The notes under the pieces: model-generated | Databases searched by the model: none | What the model saw: the letters and a program-made list of their open reading frames with translations, nothing else | What the model was told of the DNA's origin: nothing | Program-made: the position numbers and the translations under genes | Shown here: positions 7,358-15,072 of the stretch, piece after piece | Layout of the letters: every line of letters begins with the position of its first letter | How positions within the stretch are numbered: position 1 is the stretch's first letter | Assembly: GCA_035693805.1 (NCBI GenBank) | Contig: DASSGA010000159.1 | Coordinates: forward strand, 1 to 16,359 | Direction of reading: 5' to 3' | Length of the DNA stretch: 16,359 bases | Source of the DNA: Kaftiobacterium sp035693805 | Lineage (GTDB): Bacteria; Sysuimicrobiota; Sysuimicrobiia; Sysuimicrobiales; Kaftiobacteriaceae

Positions 7358-8920
7358 ATGTCGACCTCGCCGCCCATCGTCGAGTTCGAAATCCCGGAGC
7401 GCTCCAGCGAGGTCCTCTGCGTCCCGGCGGCCACGCAGTTCCTGGCCGTCGCCGCATCTAACCACAGAGCCCTCGATGCGGCTCCGGTACATATCGGCGG
7501 CGTGGGGCTCGCCGAGATCCGCCGCAGCGCACGGTCCGCGGTGCGCGCCGCCGCGAGCGCGTACGGCGCGGAGCTCGGCATCGGGTCGCCCGCGGACCCC
7601 GGGGATGACCGCCCCCTCATCGGCACCGGACATCAGCCGTTCCTCTTCCATCCCGGCATCTGGACCAAGCACCTGCTGGCCTCGCGATTCACCGGAGGCG
7701 CGACGGTGGTGAACATGCCGGTGGATTGCGACGCGGCCGAGGACGTCGGCGCCGACGCCCCCCATCTGGACGGGGGGCTGGCCATCGTGCGCGAGACGCT
7801 GCTGCGGGGCGATCCCGACGTGCCCTACGAGGTCATCGACCCGCCGGGGGAGGGCAAGTGGCGGTCGTTCCTGCAGCGCATCGACGCCCACCTGCAGACC
7901 CTGCCCCACCGGGGTGTGCACGAGGTCTTCGCCGCCTTCATCGATCGTACGACCGGCCTCCGGGCCCCTGACGTCGGCGCGTTCCTCACCCTGGCCCGGC
8001 GCCGCCACGAAGGTCCAACCCGCTACGTCGAGCTGCCGGTATCCCGGCTGGCCGCGACGCGCGAGTTCCGGCGGTTTGCGCTGCATATCATCACCGGCGC
8101 CGACCGGTTCGCGGCATCGTACAACGCGCACCTGGACGCGTACCGCGAGCGGCAGAACATCCGCACCGCCGCGCAGCCCTTCCCAAGTCTCGGCCGCGAT
8201 GGCCCGCGTCTGGAGCTGCCATTCTGGATCATTCGTGGGGGCCGTCGGCGGCCGTTGCTTGTGGAACGCCGAGGCGGCGGGTACCGCCTGTGGGCCGGGG
8301 ACAAGGAAGTCGCAGCGCTCGCGGGTCGCGAGCCGGATGAGCTCGAGGGCCTCGCGATCCGGCCGAAGGCCATGGCGCTCACCGCGTTCACGCGGCTGTG
8401 CGTGGTCGACCTGTTCATCCACGGCGTCGGAGGCGGCCGGTACGACCGGGTCACGGACGGCGTCATCGCGGAGTTCTTCGGCCTGACCCCCCCACGCTAC
8501 GCCGTCGTCACGGCGACGCTGCATCTCCCGCTCAGCGAGTTCGATCCGACCGAGGAGCGGGCCGCGCTGCAGCGCCGGCACCTTGAGCTCCTGCACAATC
8601 CCGAGCGGACCCTGACCGGGCCGACGGAGGAGCAGCGGCGCTGGATCGAGGAGAAGTGGCAGCTGATCAAGCGTCTCGAGGACGGCGCACTGACCCGCCG
8701 GGAGCGCCGCGAGGCGACGCAGCGCATCCGGGAGATCAACGAGCTGCTGCGTCGGGCGCTTGCGCCCGAGCGCGAGCGTCTGGAGCACCGCCTGTCGGCG
8801 CTCGCTGAGATCAGCCAGGCGTCCGCGGCCGCCACGCACCGGGGCTATCCCTTCTGCTTCTTTCCGCCCCGAGCCGTCGAGGCGATGGTCGACGTCATGA
8901 TGGCCGGAACCGATGAGTAA
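7358..8920 (+). CDS. Divergent BshC-like protein, putative thiol-cofactor ligase
   Basis: A 520-residue cytosolic protein. Residues 89-104 (GTGHQPFLFHPGIWTK) resemble the glycine/glutamine-rich TGQQPGLxGGPLYTxxK segment of BshC. The following VNMPVDCDAAEDVGA occupies the place of BshC's GEDHDFxEVNH region. Residues from 335 on (RPKAMALTAFTRLCVVDLF, then IHGVGGGRYD) resemble the BshC RPxxQDxLLPxxAYVGGP segment. A charged, probably coiled-coil helical region (about 415-485) near the C-terminus also matches BshC architecture. BshC adds cysteine to the deaminated-sugar backbone to finish bacillithiol. Similarity is distant and judged by eye, so the symbol is withheld. Position 3 bp after bshB1 is strong context. 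Its stop overlaps the ccmA start by 8 bp. Confidence 0.7.
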   Translation: MSTSPPIVEFEIPERSSEVLCVPAATQFLAVAASNHRALDAAPVHIGGVGLAEIRRSARSAVRAAASAYGAELGIGSPADPGDDRPLIGTGHQPFLFHPGIWTKHLLASRFTGGATVVNMPVDCDAAEDVGADAPHLDGGLAIVRETLLRGDPDVPYEVIDPPGEGKWRSFLQRIDAHLQTLPHRGVHEVFAAFIDRTTGLRAPDVGAFLTLARRRHEGPTRYVELPVSRLAATREFRRFALHIITGADRFAASYNAHLDAYRERQNIRTAAQPFPSLGRDGPRLELPFWIIRGGRRRPLLVERRGGGYRLWAGDKEVAALAGREPDELEGLAIRPKAMALTAFTRLCVVDLFIHGVGGGRYDRVTDGVIAEFFGLTPPRYAVVTATLHLPLSEFDPTEERAALQRRHLELLHNPERTLTGPTEEQRRWIEEKWQLIKRLEDGALTRRERREATQRIREINELLRRALAPERERLEHRLSALAEISQASAAATHRGYPFCFFPPRAVEAMVDVMMAGTDE

Positions 8921-9608
8921 CGCGGGTCCGCTGCTCGACATCCGCGCCGTGTCGAAGTCCTACGGCGGGCGGGCGGTCCTGCGAGACGTGTCGCTGACGG
9001 GGGATGCCGGGCGCGTCCTCGCCATCCTGGGACCGAACGGCGCCGGCAAGAGCACGCTGCTGCGGGTGGCCGCCGGCATCGCCCGGCCCGAGCGCGGCGA
9101 GGTCCGCATCGGAGGCCGGCCGGTCGGCGAGCCCGCCGCGCAGCGGCAGGTGGGCTTCGCCGGTCACCTGTCCTTCCTCTACGGCTATCTCAGCGCGGAG
9201 GAGAACCTGCGATTCTACGCGCAGCTGTATGGACTCCCCGCGGCGCGTGCCGGCGAAGGGTTGGAGCGCTTCGGGCTGCGATCCCACCGCCGCCGCTCGG
9301 TCCGCGAGTTGTCCCGCGGTCTCGTCCAGCGCCTCAGCCTCGCGCGCGCGCTGCTGCACGATCCGGCCGTCCTCCTGCTCGATGAGCCGTTCACCGGATT
9401 GGACGCGGAGGCATCCCGCATCGTCAGGGAGCTCATCCCCGAACGCCGGCGGCGCGGGTGCGCGGTCGTTATCGCGACGCATGCCTGGGCGGAGGCTCGG
9501 GAGCTTGCCGATGACGCGGTCGTGCTCGTGGCGGGACGTCCGGCTCTGCGGGAGGAGGCGGCCTCGCTCGACGGCGAGCGCGTGGCGGAGGTGTATCAGA
9601 CGGCATGA
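8913..9608 (+). CDS. ccmA: Heme exporter ATP-binding subunit CcmA
   Basis: ABC ATPase of 231 residues that, with CcmB, CcmC and CcmD, powers release of heme-loaded CcmE in System I cytochrome c maturation. The Walker A GPNGAGKST lies at residues 40-48. The ABC signature reads LSRGLVQRLSLARALL, the variant without the second glycine that is common in CcmA and related exporters. The Walker B segment is VLLLDEPFTGLD and the switch histidine is in IATHAW. The assignment to CcmA rather than another ABC exporter ATPase rests on the directly following ccmBCDEF. The ATG at 8913 lies within the 3' end of the BshC-like gene, giving an 8-bp overlap. Confidence 0.93.
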   Translation: MSNAGPLLDIRAVSKSYGGRAVLRDVSLTGDAGRVLAILGPNGAGKSTLLRVAAGIARPERGEVRIGGRPVGEPAAQRQVGFAGHLSFLYGYLSAEENLRFYAQLYGLPAARAGEGLERFGLRSHRRRSVRELSRGLVQRLSLARALLHDPAVLLLDEPFTGLDAEASRIVRELIPERRRRGCAVVIATHAWAEARELADDAVVLVAGRPALREEAASLDGERVAEVYQTA

Positions 9609-10255
9609 GCGCGTTCTGGGTGATCCTGCGCAAGGACCTCGTCGTCGAGGGGCGCGCGCGCGACCTGCTGCCCTCGATGGCGGTCCTTGCTCTGCTTCTC
9701 CTCGCGATGACGGGCGCGACGGGGCTGCGCGCGGATGCTGCGCCCGCGATCCTGTGGATCACCGTCGCGGTGGCCGGCTCGACCGGGCTGGTGCGCAGCT
9801 TCCACCAGGAGACGGATCAGGAGCAGCTGCACGGGCTCCGTCTGGCCGCGGTCGATCCGGCGATGATCTATCTCGCCAAGGCCGCCGCGAACTTCCTCAT
9901 CGTGGCCGCGGTGGAGCTCATCGCCTGGGGCGCGGTGACGGTTTTTTTCGATATCGCGATTCCCCAACGGCGAGCTTCGCTCGCCGTGGTATTCCTGCTC
10001 GGGACGGGCTCGCTCGTCGCGATGGGCACGCTGCTCGGCGCGATGCTCGCCGCCGCGCGCATGCGCGAGGCACTGCTCCCCATGCTCCTGCTCCCGCTCT
10101 CCGCACCCGCCGTGATGGCCGCCGCGGGCGCGACGGCGCGGCTGCTGTCGGAGGCGGGGGGCCCCGTGGCGGGCGAGTTGCGCCTGCTGCTCGCGTTCAC
10201 GCTGCTTTTCGTCTCCGTCGCGCTGCTCGTCTTCGAGCACGTCATCGAGGACTAG
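9605..10255 (+). CDS. ccmB: Heme exporter membrane subunit CcmB
   Basis: An integral membrane protein of 216 residues with about six hydrophobic spans, the expected size and topology for CcmB. It opens with FWVILRKDLVVEGRARD, the cytosolic coupling segment typical of CcmB. It also contains the conserved SFHQETDQEQLHGL stretch (CcmB: FExExexGtLexLxL-type) after the second span and the LLPMLLLPLSAPAVMAA segment near the fifth. The ATG at 9605 overlaps the ccmA stop in ATGA. It partners with CcmA as the ABC module. A 40-bp gap with no terminator separates it from ccmC. Confidence 0.92.
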   Translation: MSAFWVILRKDLVVEGRARDLLPSMAVLALLLLAMTGATGLRADAAPAILWITVAVAGSTGLVRSFHQETDQEQLHGLRLAAVDPAMIYLAKAAANFLIVAAVELIAWGAVTVFFDIAIPQRRASLAVVFLLGTGSLVAMGTLLGAMLAAARMREALLPMLLLPLSAPAVMAAAGATARLLSEAGGPVAGELRLLLAFTLLFVSVALLVFEHVIED

Positions 10256-10295
10256 CCCGCGCGCGCGCCGAAGCCGAGACCTCGGGGGTTGCCTG

Positions 10296-10943
10296 ATGAT
10301 CCTGCTGGTGTTGGCTGCCGCGGCGTTGCCCATCGGCATCCTGCTCGCGCTGCTCGTTGCTCCGGTGGAGGCGTTCCAGGGCGAGCCGTACCGCATCCTC
10401 TACATCCACGTCCCGAGCGTCGTCACCGCCTACCTCGCGTTCACCGTGACGTTCGTGGCGAGCGTGGCGTACCTCATCACCCGGCGGGCGCGCTTCGACC
10501 GACTGGCCGCCGCCTCCGCGGAGGTGGGGCAGGTCTTCCTCACGCTGGTGCTCCTCACCGGGCCGATCTGGGGGAAGCCGGTGTGGGGCGCCTGGTGGAC
10601 GTGGGATGCCCGCCTGACCACCGCCCTGATCCTCTGGTTCATCTTCGCCGGGTATCTGATGCTGCGGGCCTGGTCGGGTGTGCAGGGCGCTCGCGCCGCC
10701 GCGGTCGTGGCGATCATCGGATTCCTCGACGTGCCGCTCATCCACTGGTCCGCCGTGATGCTGCGGACGCTGCACCCGCGCCCTACGGTGTTCCGGGCCG
10801 AGGGGCCGGCGCTCCCGGCCTCGATGCTGGTCATCTTGCTGTTCAACATGGCCGCGTTCATCGTCACCTACCTGGTCTTCCTCACCGTGCGCGTCCGGCA
10901 GGAGGCGATGCGCAGCGAGATGGGCAAAGCGGGAACCCCGTGA
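10296..10943 (+). CDS. ccmC: Heme-handling membrane protein CcmC
   Basis: A 215-residue protein with six predicted spans that loads heme onto CcmE at the outer face of the membrane. The tryptophan-rich heme motif runs GAWWTWDARLTTALILW (W100, W101, W103, D104). The two expected flanking heme-ligand histidines are present as H38 in YIHVPSV and H150 in LIHWSAVMLRTLHP. The ATG at 10296 is preceded by GGGGG about 8 bases upstream. The gene follows ccmB after 40 bp that hold only a weak short hairpin. Its stop overlaps the GTG start of the tiny ccmD. Confidence 0.95.
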   Translation: MILLVLAAAALPIGILLALLVAPVEAFQGEPYRILYIHVPSVVTAYLAFTVTFVASVAYLITRRARFDRLAAASAEVGQVFLTLVLLTGPIWGKPVWGAWWTWDARLTTALILWFIFAGYLMLRAWSGVQGARAAAVVAIIGFLDVPLIHWSAVMLRTLHPRPTVFRAEGPALPASMLVILLFNMAAFIVTYLVFLTVRVRQEAMRSEMGKAGTP

Positions 10944-11053
10944 CGTACGTCGTCGCGGCCTATCTCGCCACCCTCGCCGTGCTGGCGCTCTACGCCGGGA
11001 CGCTCTGGATGCGCCAGCGGGAGCTCACGCGCTCCTCGGGGGACCGGCGGTGA
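10940..11053 (+). CDS. ccmD: CcmD-like small membrane protein
   Basis: A 37-residue ORF between ccmC and ccmE, with one N-terminal membrane span (YVVAAYLATLAVLALYAGTL) followed by a basic tail (WMRQRELTRSSGDRR). This is the size, topology and gene position of CcmD, which links CcmC and CcmE to the CcmAB ABC module. The GTG at 10940 overlaps the ccmC stop, and the stop overlaps the ccmE GTG, both as GTGA. CcmD proteins have little sequence conservation, so the call rests on context and topology. Confidence 0.85.
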   Translation: MTYVVAAYLATLAVLALYAGTLWMRQRELTRSSGDRR

Positions 11054-11439
11054 GGGCGTCCCGGAAGCTGGTGGTGGGCCTCGCCGTCATCGTCGCGGCG
11101 ATCGCCGCGGTGGCCTACAGCGGGATCCGCTCCGCCGCAGTGTACTACCTTACCCCGACCGAGTTCGCGGCGCGGCCGGATCTCAAGGACGCGCAGGTGC
11201 GCCTGGCCGGGCGCGTCGGAGCGGGTACGGTGCGCCGCGCCGGCGGCAGGGTCGTCGGCTTCGCGATCAGCGACGGCACCACCGCGCTCGACGTGCGCTA
11301 CGACGGTCCGCTGCCCGACCTCTTCGCGGAAGAGCGCGAGGTGCTGGTCGAGGGTCGCCTGGAGGGCGCCGTCCTCGCGGCGACCCGGGTCATGACCACG
11401 CACCCCACGGAGTATAAGGAAGGACCGCCGCAGCGGTGA
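11050..11439 (+). CDS. ccmE: Heme chaperone CcmE
   Basis: A membrane-anchored, externally facing OB-fold protein that carries heme covalently between CcmC and CcmF. Its length of 129 residues is on the short side of normal. An N-terminal anchor (about residues 7-25) is followed by the family's YYLTPTEF and a beta-rich core (VRLAGRV, VGFAISDG, VRYDGPLPDLFAE). The C-terminal heme-attachment motif is HPTEY, with H118 and Y122, so the standard His-type site is present rather than the Cys variant of some archaea and bacteria. The start is the GTG at 11050, in GTGA with the ccmD stop. ccmF follows after 13 bp. Confidence 0.95.
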   Translation: MRASRKLVVGLAVIVAAIAAVAYSGIRSAAVYYLTPTEFAARPDLKDAQVRLAGRVGAGTVRRAGGRVVGFAISDGTTALDVRYDGPLPDLFAEEREVLVEGRLEGAVLAATRVMTTHPTEYKEGPPQR

Positions 11440-11452
11440 GCAGCGGGACGCG

Positions 11453-13435
11453 ATGACCGAGCTCGGGACCTTCGCCCTGTACGCGGCCCTCGTCGTGGCG
11501 GTCTACGGCCTGGCCGCCGGGATGCTCGGCCTCCGGCTCAGGGATCCCGCGCTGCTCGAGGCCTCGCGGCGCGCGCTCCCGGGCTGGGCCGGGTTCATCG
11601 CCCTCGCCTCCGGATCCCTCGTGTACGCGCTCGTGACGCACGACTTCTCGGTGCGCTTCGTCGCCGAGACGACGAGCCGCGGCCTCCCGCTGCTGTACAC
11701 GATCACCGCGTTTTGGGGAGGGCACGCCGGGTCGCTGCTGTTGTGGGCCCTCGTGCTGGGCATCTACGGTGCCGCCGCGTCGTCTGCGCTGCGCCGGCTG
11801 AACGGGGCCCCGCTCGTCTACCTTGTCCTGCTGGCCACCGCGGGGTTCTTCACCCTCACCCTGGCCATCAGCAGCAACCCGTTCGAGGCGCTCCGGATCC
11901 CCCCGCCCGACGGCCGGGGACTGAATCCGCTGCTGCGCAACCCGTGGATGGCGGCGCATCCACCGGCCCTCTACCTCGGGTTCGTTGGGATGACGGTGCC
12001 GTTCGCGCTGGCCGTCGCCTCGCTCATCGCGCCTGGAGGCGACGGGGCATGGCTGCGCGCCGCGCGGCCGTGGGTGCGCGCGAGCTGGCTCTTCCTGACG
12101 CTCGGGTTGCTATTCGGCGCCAAGTGGTCATACGTCGTGCTGGGGTGGGGCGGCTACTGGGCGTGGGATCCGGTGGAGAACGCCGCCCTCATGCCCTGGC
12201 TGACCAGCACCGCCTTCCTGCACTCGATCCAGGTCCATGAGCGGGACGGAACGCTCCGCGGGTGGACGACCGCCCTCCTCCTGCTGTCGTTCGCGCTCTC
12301 CATCCTCGGCACGTTCCTGACCCGCAGCGGTGTGCTCAGCTCCGTGCACGCCTTTGCGAACTCAAGCGTGGGTTTGTACTTTCTGGTGTTTCTCGGTCTG
12401 ACGACGACAGCGTCCATCGGCTTGCTGCTTCGCAGCCGTCCGGCACAAGGGACGGCTGCGGACATGTCGCTGCTGAGTCGCGAGGCGGCCTTCCTCGCCA
12501 ACAACGTCCTGTTGGTCGTGGCCGCCGCGGCAGTGCTCGTCGGCACGCTCTTCCCCATCCTGGCGGAAGGCGTGACCGGGGACCGCATCAACGTCGGCCC
12601 GCCGTATTTCAACCAGGTGATGCTGCCGGTTGTCATCCTGCTGCTCGTCTTGATGGCCGTCGGGCCCGTGCTGTCCTGGCGGCGCTCCGATCCCCGCGCG
12701 GTGGGGGCGCTCCTGGCCGCGCCGGCCGCCGCGGGCGTCCTCGCCGCGCTCGGCGGAGCGGCGCTGGGCATCCGCCACCCCACCGTGCTGCTCGTGGGGG
12801 CGTTGTGCGTCTTCGTCGCCGGGACGGTCGTCGCCGAATTCGCGCGCGGCGCCGCGATGCGCCGTGGGCACGGAGACGTCCTGCCCGTGGCGCTGATCGG
12901 GCTCGTGGGCCGCGCCCGGACGCGCTACGGCGGCTACGTCGTGCACTTCGGGATCATCGTCATGCTCGCCGGCATCACTGCGTCGTCGGTCTTCACCACG
13001 CAGACCCAGGTCCGCCTCGCCCCGGGGGAGCGTGTGCGCCTCGGGCGTTACGAGGTGCGCTACGATGGCGCGCGGGCCTGGCGCGGTCCCGACCTCCGCA
13101 TCACCGCCGCAACCGTCACTGCGTTCGACGGCGGCGGCGCCGCCCAGCTCGAGGCGCGCCACCTGTCCTACGTGTCGCGCGATGAGGTGACGGCCGAGGT
13201 GGGGATCCGCAGCACGTGGCGGGATGACCTCTACGTGGTGCTGATCAGCCTGTCGGAGGATGAGCGGGCCACCTTCCGCCTCCTTATCAATCCGATGGTT
13301 GGATGGCTGTGGGCGGGTGCGGTGCTGATGGTGATCGGCGGCGTGATCGCCGCGGCCCCGGCGCGGCGGAGACCGGAGGTGGAACGTCACGCCCGCGCGG
13401 ACGCGGTGCCCGTGGCAGAGGCCGGGGTGCGATGA
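11453..13435 (+). CDS. ccmF: Cytochrome c heme lyase subunit CcmF
   Basis: A 660-residue multi-span membrane protein that reduces and transfers heme from CcmE to the CxxCH motifs of apocytochrome c. The WWD heme motif WGGYWAWDPVENAALMPWL begins at W232. The four histidines that ligate hemes in E. coli CcmF all have counterparts: H169 (AAHPPALYLG), H257 (AFLHSIQ), H299 (GVLSSVHAFA) and H498 (YVVHFGI). A large external domain lies near the C-terminus, followed by a final span and a charged tail. The ATG at 11453 has only a weak upstream GCGGGA sequence. The stop overlaps the next gene in ATGA. No ccmG or ccmH follows in the window. Confidence 0.96.
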   Translation: MTELGTFALYAALVVAVYGLAAGMLGLRLRDPALLEASRRALPGWAGFIALASGSLVYALVTHDFSVRFVAETTSRGLPLLYTITAFWGGHAGSLLLWALVLGIYGAAASSALRRLNGAPLVYLVLLATAGFFTLTLAISSNPFEALRIPPPDGRGLNPLLRNPWMAAHPPALYLGFVGMTVPFALAVASLIAPGGDGAWLRAARPWVRASWLFLTLGLLFGAKWSYVVLGWGGYWAWDPVENAALMPWLTSTAFLHSIQVHERDGTLRGWTTALLLLSFALSILGTFLTRSGVLSSVHAFANSSVGLYFLVFLGLTTTASIGLLLRSRPAQGTAADMSLLSREAAFLANNVLLVVAAAAVLVGTLFPILAEGVTGDRINVGPPYFNQVMLPVVILLLVLMAVGPVLSWRRSDPRAVGALLAAPAAAGVLAALGGAALGIRHPTVLLVGALCVFVAGTVVAEFARGAAMRRGHGDVLPVALIGLVGRARTRYGGYVVHFGIIVMLAGITASSVFTTQTQVRLAPGERVRLGRYEVRYDGARAWRGPDLRITAATVTAFDGGGAAQLEARHLSYVSRDEVTAEVGIRSTWRDDLYVVLISLSEDERATFRLLINPMVGWLWAGAVLMVIGGVIAAAPARRRPEVERHARADAVPVAEAGVR

Positions 13436-14100
13436 TTCCTGTCATCGCTGGTGTCGCGGTCCTCATCCTTGCCGCCGTCCCCGCAGGGGCGGCACCGCCC
13501 GCGGCTGTGCCGCGCGAGACGGATCCGTCCATCGGGCTCCTGCTGCTGGCGATTGAGGCGCGGCGCGATCACGTGCGTGTCTCCGAAGCCCTCCGCCTCA
13601 GCAACCCCGGCGCTCCGCGGGATCTCGAGCTCACGGTGGGGCTGCCCGAGGCCGCGGTGTACCTGACGTTCCACCGGGGCGTGGTCGATCCGGTGCGGAC
13701 CACCGATGGATTTACGACACGCCTGCGGCTGCCGGGCGGGCTCTCGGAGATCGTGTACAGCTACGCGGTTCCCAGCGGAACGTCTGCGACCCTGGTCCGG
13801 TCGTTCCTGCTGCGGGTGCAGCGCCTGGAGGTCGTGGTGCGCGGGCGCGGGGCGGGGCTGCGTGCGGATCGCGGCCGGGCGGCCGAGCCGCTGGTGATCG
13901 GCGGGGAGACGCTGAGCCGCTGGGAAGTGTCCGCGCTGGACGCACGGGTGCCGGTAACGATCGTGCTGGACCACCTTCCGGCCTCGCGGCCCTGGATGCC
14001 GCTCGCCGGCGCCGGGGGACTCGCCGTGGTGCTGAGTGCGGGGCTCACCGCGCGGCTTCTTCGGCGAGCGCGGAGCCGGGAGGAGACCTCTGCGGTCTGA
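13432..14100 (+). CDS. Secreted, C-terminally anchored protein of unknown function after ccmF
   Basis: A 222-residue protein with an N-terminal signal peptide (residues 1 to about 21, ending in a PAGAA-type cleavage region). A region rich in alternating hydrophobic residues, consistent with a beta-sandwich, runs from about 30 to 180. One membrane span follows at about 189-208, with an Arg-rich cytosolic tail. It has no cysteine at all, so it cannot act as a CcmG- or CcmH-type thiol protein. The core (EALRLSNPGAPRDLELTVGL, then AVYLTF) reads like a small extracytoplasmic beta domain. The ATG overlaps the ccmF stop (ATGA), and a cytochrome c gene follows after 10 bp, so a part in cytochrome assembly is likely. 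No family is recognised. Confidence 0.8.
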   Translation: MIPVIAGVAVLILAAVPAGAAPPAAVPRETDPSIGLLLLAIEARRDHVRVSEALRLSNPGAPRDLELTVGLPEAAVYLTFHRGVVDPVRTTDGFTTRLRLPGGLSEIVYSYAVPSGTSATLVRSFLLRVQRLEVVVRGRGAGLRADRGRAAEPLVIGGETLSRWEVSALDARVPVTIVLDHLPASRPWMPLAGAGGLAVVLSAGLTARLLRRARSREETSAV

Positions 14101-14110
14101 GGAAACATTG

Positions 14111-15019
14111 ATGCTTGGTATGTTGGGCCGCACCCGCCTCCTGTCCGCCCTGCTGGTCACCGGGTCGTTGTTCCTTGCCGCCTGCCAGCCGACTGTCAAC
14201 GTATCCCGCGCGACGGCGAGACTCCAGCCCGCGCCGCCGGCCCCCCGCGACCCGCGGCTCGTGCCGGTGCGCCCGTCCGCGATCGAGGGCCGCAAGGTCT
14301 TCCAACGCGCGCAGTGCGTGATCTGTCATGGTGCGGAAGGGCTCGGCAACGGGCCGGCCGCGGCAAACCTGAAGTCCCCCGGGAAGAACCTGATGACCGA
14401 TTTCTTTCGCCTGATCGGGATCCGTCTCCGGGGCGATCAGCTGCCCAGCCGCCCCGCAAACTTCCACAACCCGGTGGCGATGCGGCTGAACAGCCCCTTC
14501 AGCATGTACGAAACGGTGACGCGCGGCCGGCCGCACACTGCGATGCCGGCCTTCCCGCGGAAGGGCGGCAAGCCGGCGTACGGCGCGACCTCCTTCGGCG
14601 TGAACCTCACGGACCAGGAGCGCTGGCACGTCATCTTCCACGAATGGACCTACCAAAGCACGCCGGCCGAGATTCGCCGCGGCAAACGGCTCTACGAGAC
14701 GAAGCTGATCGGCGTGGAGGGCACGGCGCTGACCTGCGCCGCCTGCCACGGCACGGCGGGGGACGGCCGCGGACCCCGCGGCGCGCAGCTGTCCCGGGAG
14801 CTGTGGCACTGGGCGCGGGGACAGGGGCCGGGCATCTTCACCGACATCAACCTGATGGCACAGCGCAAGCCCAGCGAGCTGTACCAGGCCATCGTGGACG
14901 GCCGCGGTCTGATGCCGGCCTACCGCGGCAAGCTGGCCGACGACGAGATCTGGGCCGTGGTGAACTACCTCTACACGTTCGTGTACGACTATCCCTGGGG
15001 GGAGGGCGCCGGGCGGTAG
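14111..15019 (+). CDS. Diheme cytochrome c lipoprotein
   Basis: A 302-residue electron carrier attached to the outside of the membrane. The ATG at 14111 has GAGGA 7 bases upstream, overlapping the previous stop. A signal peptide ends in a lipobox LAAC with the lipidated C25. The first heme motif is CVICH (C69, C72, H73), with a candidate Met ligand in HTAMPAF. The second is CAACH (C209, C212, H213), with a Met in LMPAYRGKLADDEIWAVVNY, typical of class I cytochrome c. The 14120 ATG is an alternative start that would still keep the lipobox. Upstream ccm genes supply its hemes, and the Rieske and cytochrome b genes follow, so it probably serves as the cytochrome c1-like subunit of that complex. 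It is fused from two mono-heme domains. Confidence 0.93.
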   Translation: MLGMLGRTRLLSALLVTGSLFLAACQPTVNVSRATARLQPAPPAPRDPRLVPVRPSAIEGRKVFQRAQCVICHGAEGLGNGPAAANLKSPGKNLMTDFFRLIGIRLRGDQLPSRPANFHNPVAMRLNSPFSMYETVTRGRPHTAMPAFPRKGGKPAYGATSFGVNLTDQERWHVIFHEWTYQSTPAEIRRGKRLYETKLIGVEGTALTCAACHGTAGDGRGPRGAQLSRELWHWARGQGPGIFTDINLMAQRKPSELYQAIVDGRGLMPAYRGKLADDEIWAVVNYLYTFVYDYPWGEGAGR

Positions 15020-15072
15020 GGCGCAGGCGCATGGTTGCGCGCGCGTGCAGGGCCGCGGTATCGTGAGACGGG

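Noticed and set aside
6605..8941. Long open frame on the minus strand (778 codons) opposite the deacetylase and BshC-like genes
   Set aside because: It is antisense to recognisable protein families, its translation is Arg/Gly/Ala-rich without any motif, and such long shadows are expected in GC-rich DNA.
9301..9360. Non-canonical ABC signature LSRGLVQR in CcmA as a sign of inactivity
   Set aside because: LSRG variants are common in functional CcmA and related exporter ATPases; Walker A, Walker B and the switch histidine are intact.
10274..10285. Short inverted repeat CCGAGACCTCGG in the ccmB-ccmC gap
   Set aside because: The arms are 4 bp with a 4-base loop and no T-tract follows, so it is probably chance.
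11401..11424. CcmE as a Cys-type variant
   Set aside because: The motif reads HPTEY, the ordinary His/Tyr heme-attachment arrangement.
15027..15040. Hairpin GCGCA-TGGT-TGCGC between the cytochrome c and Rieske genes as a terminator
   Set aside because: The stem is only 5 bp, there is no T-run after it, and such repeats arise easily in GC-rich DNA.
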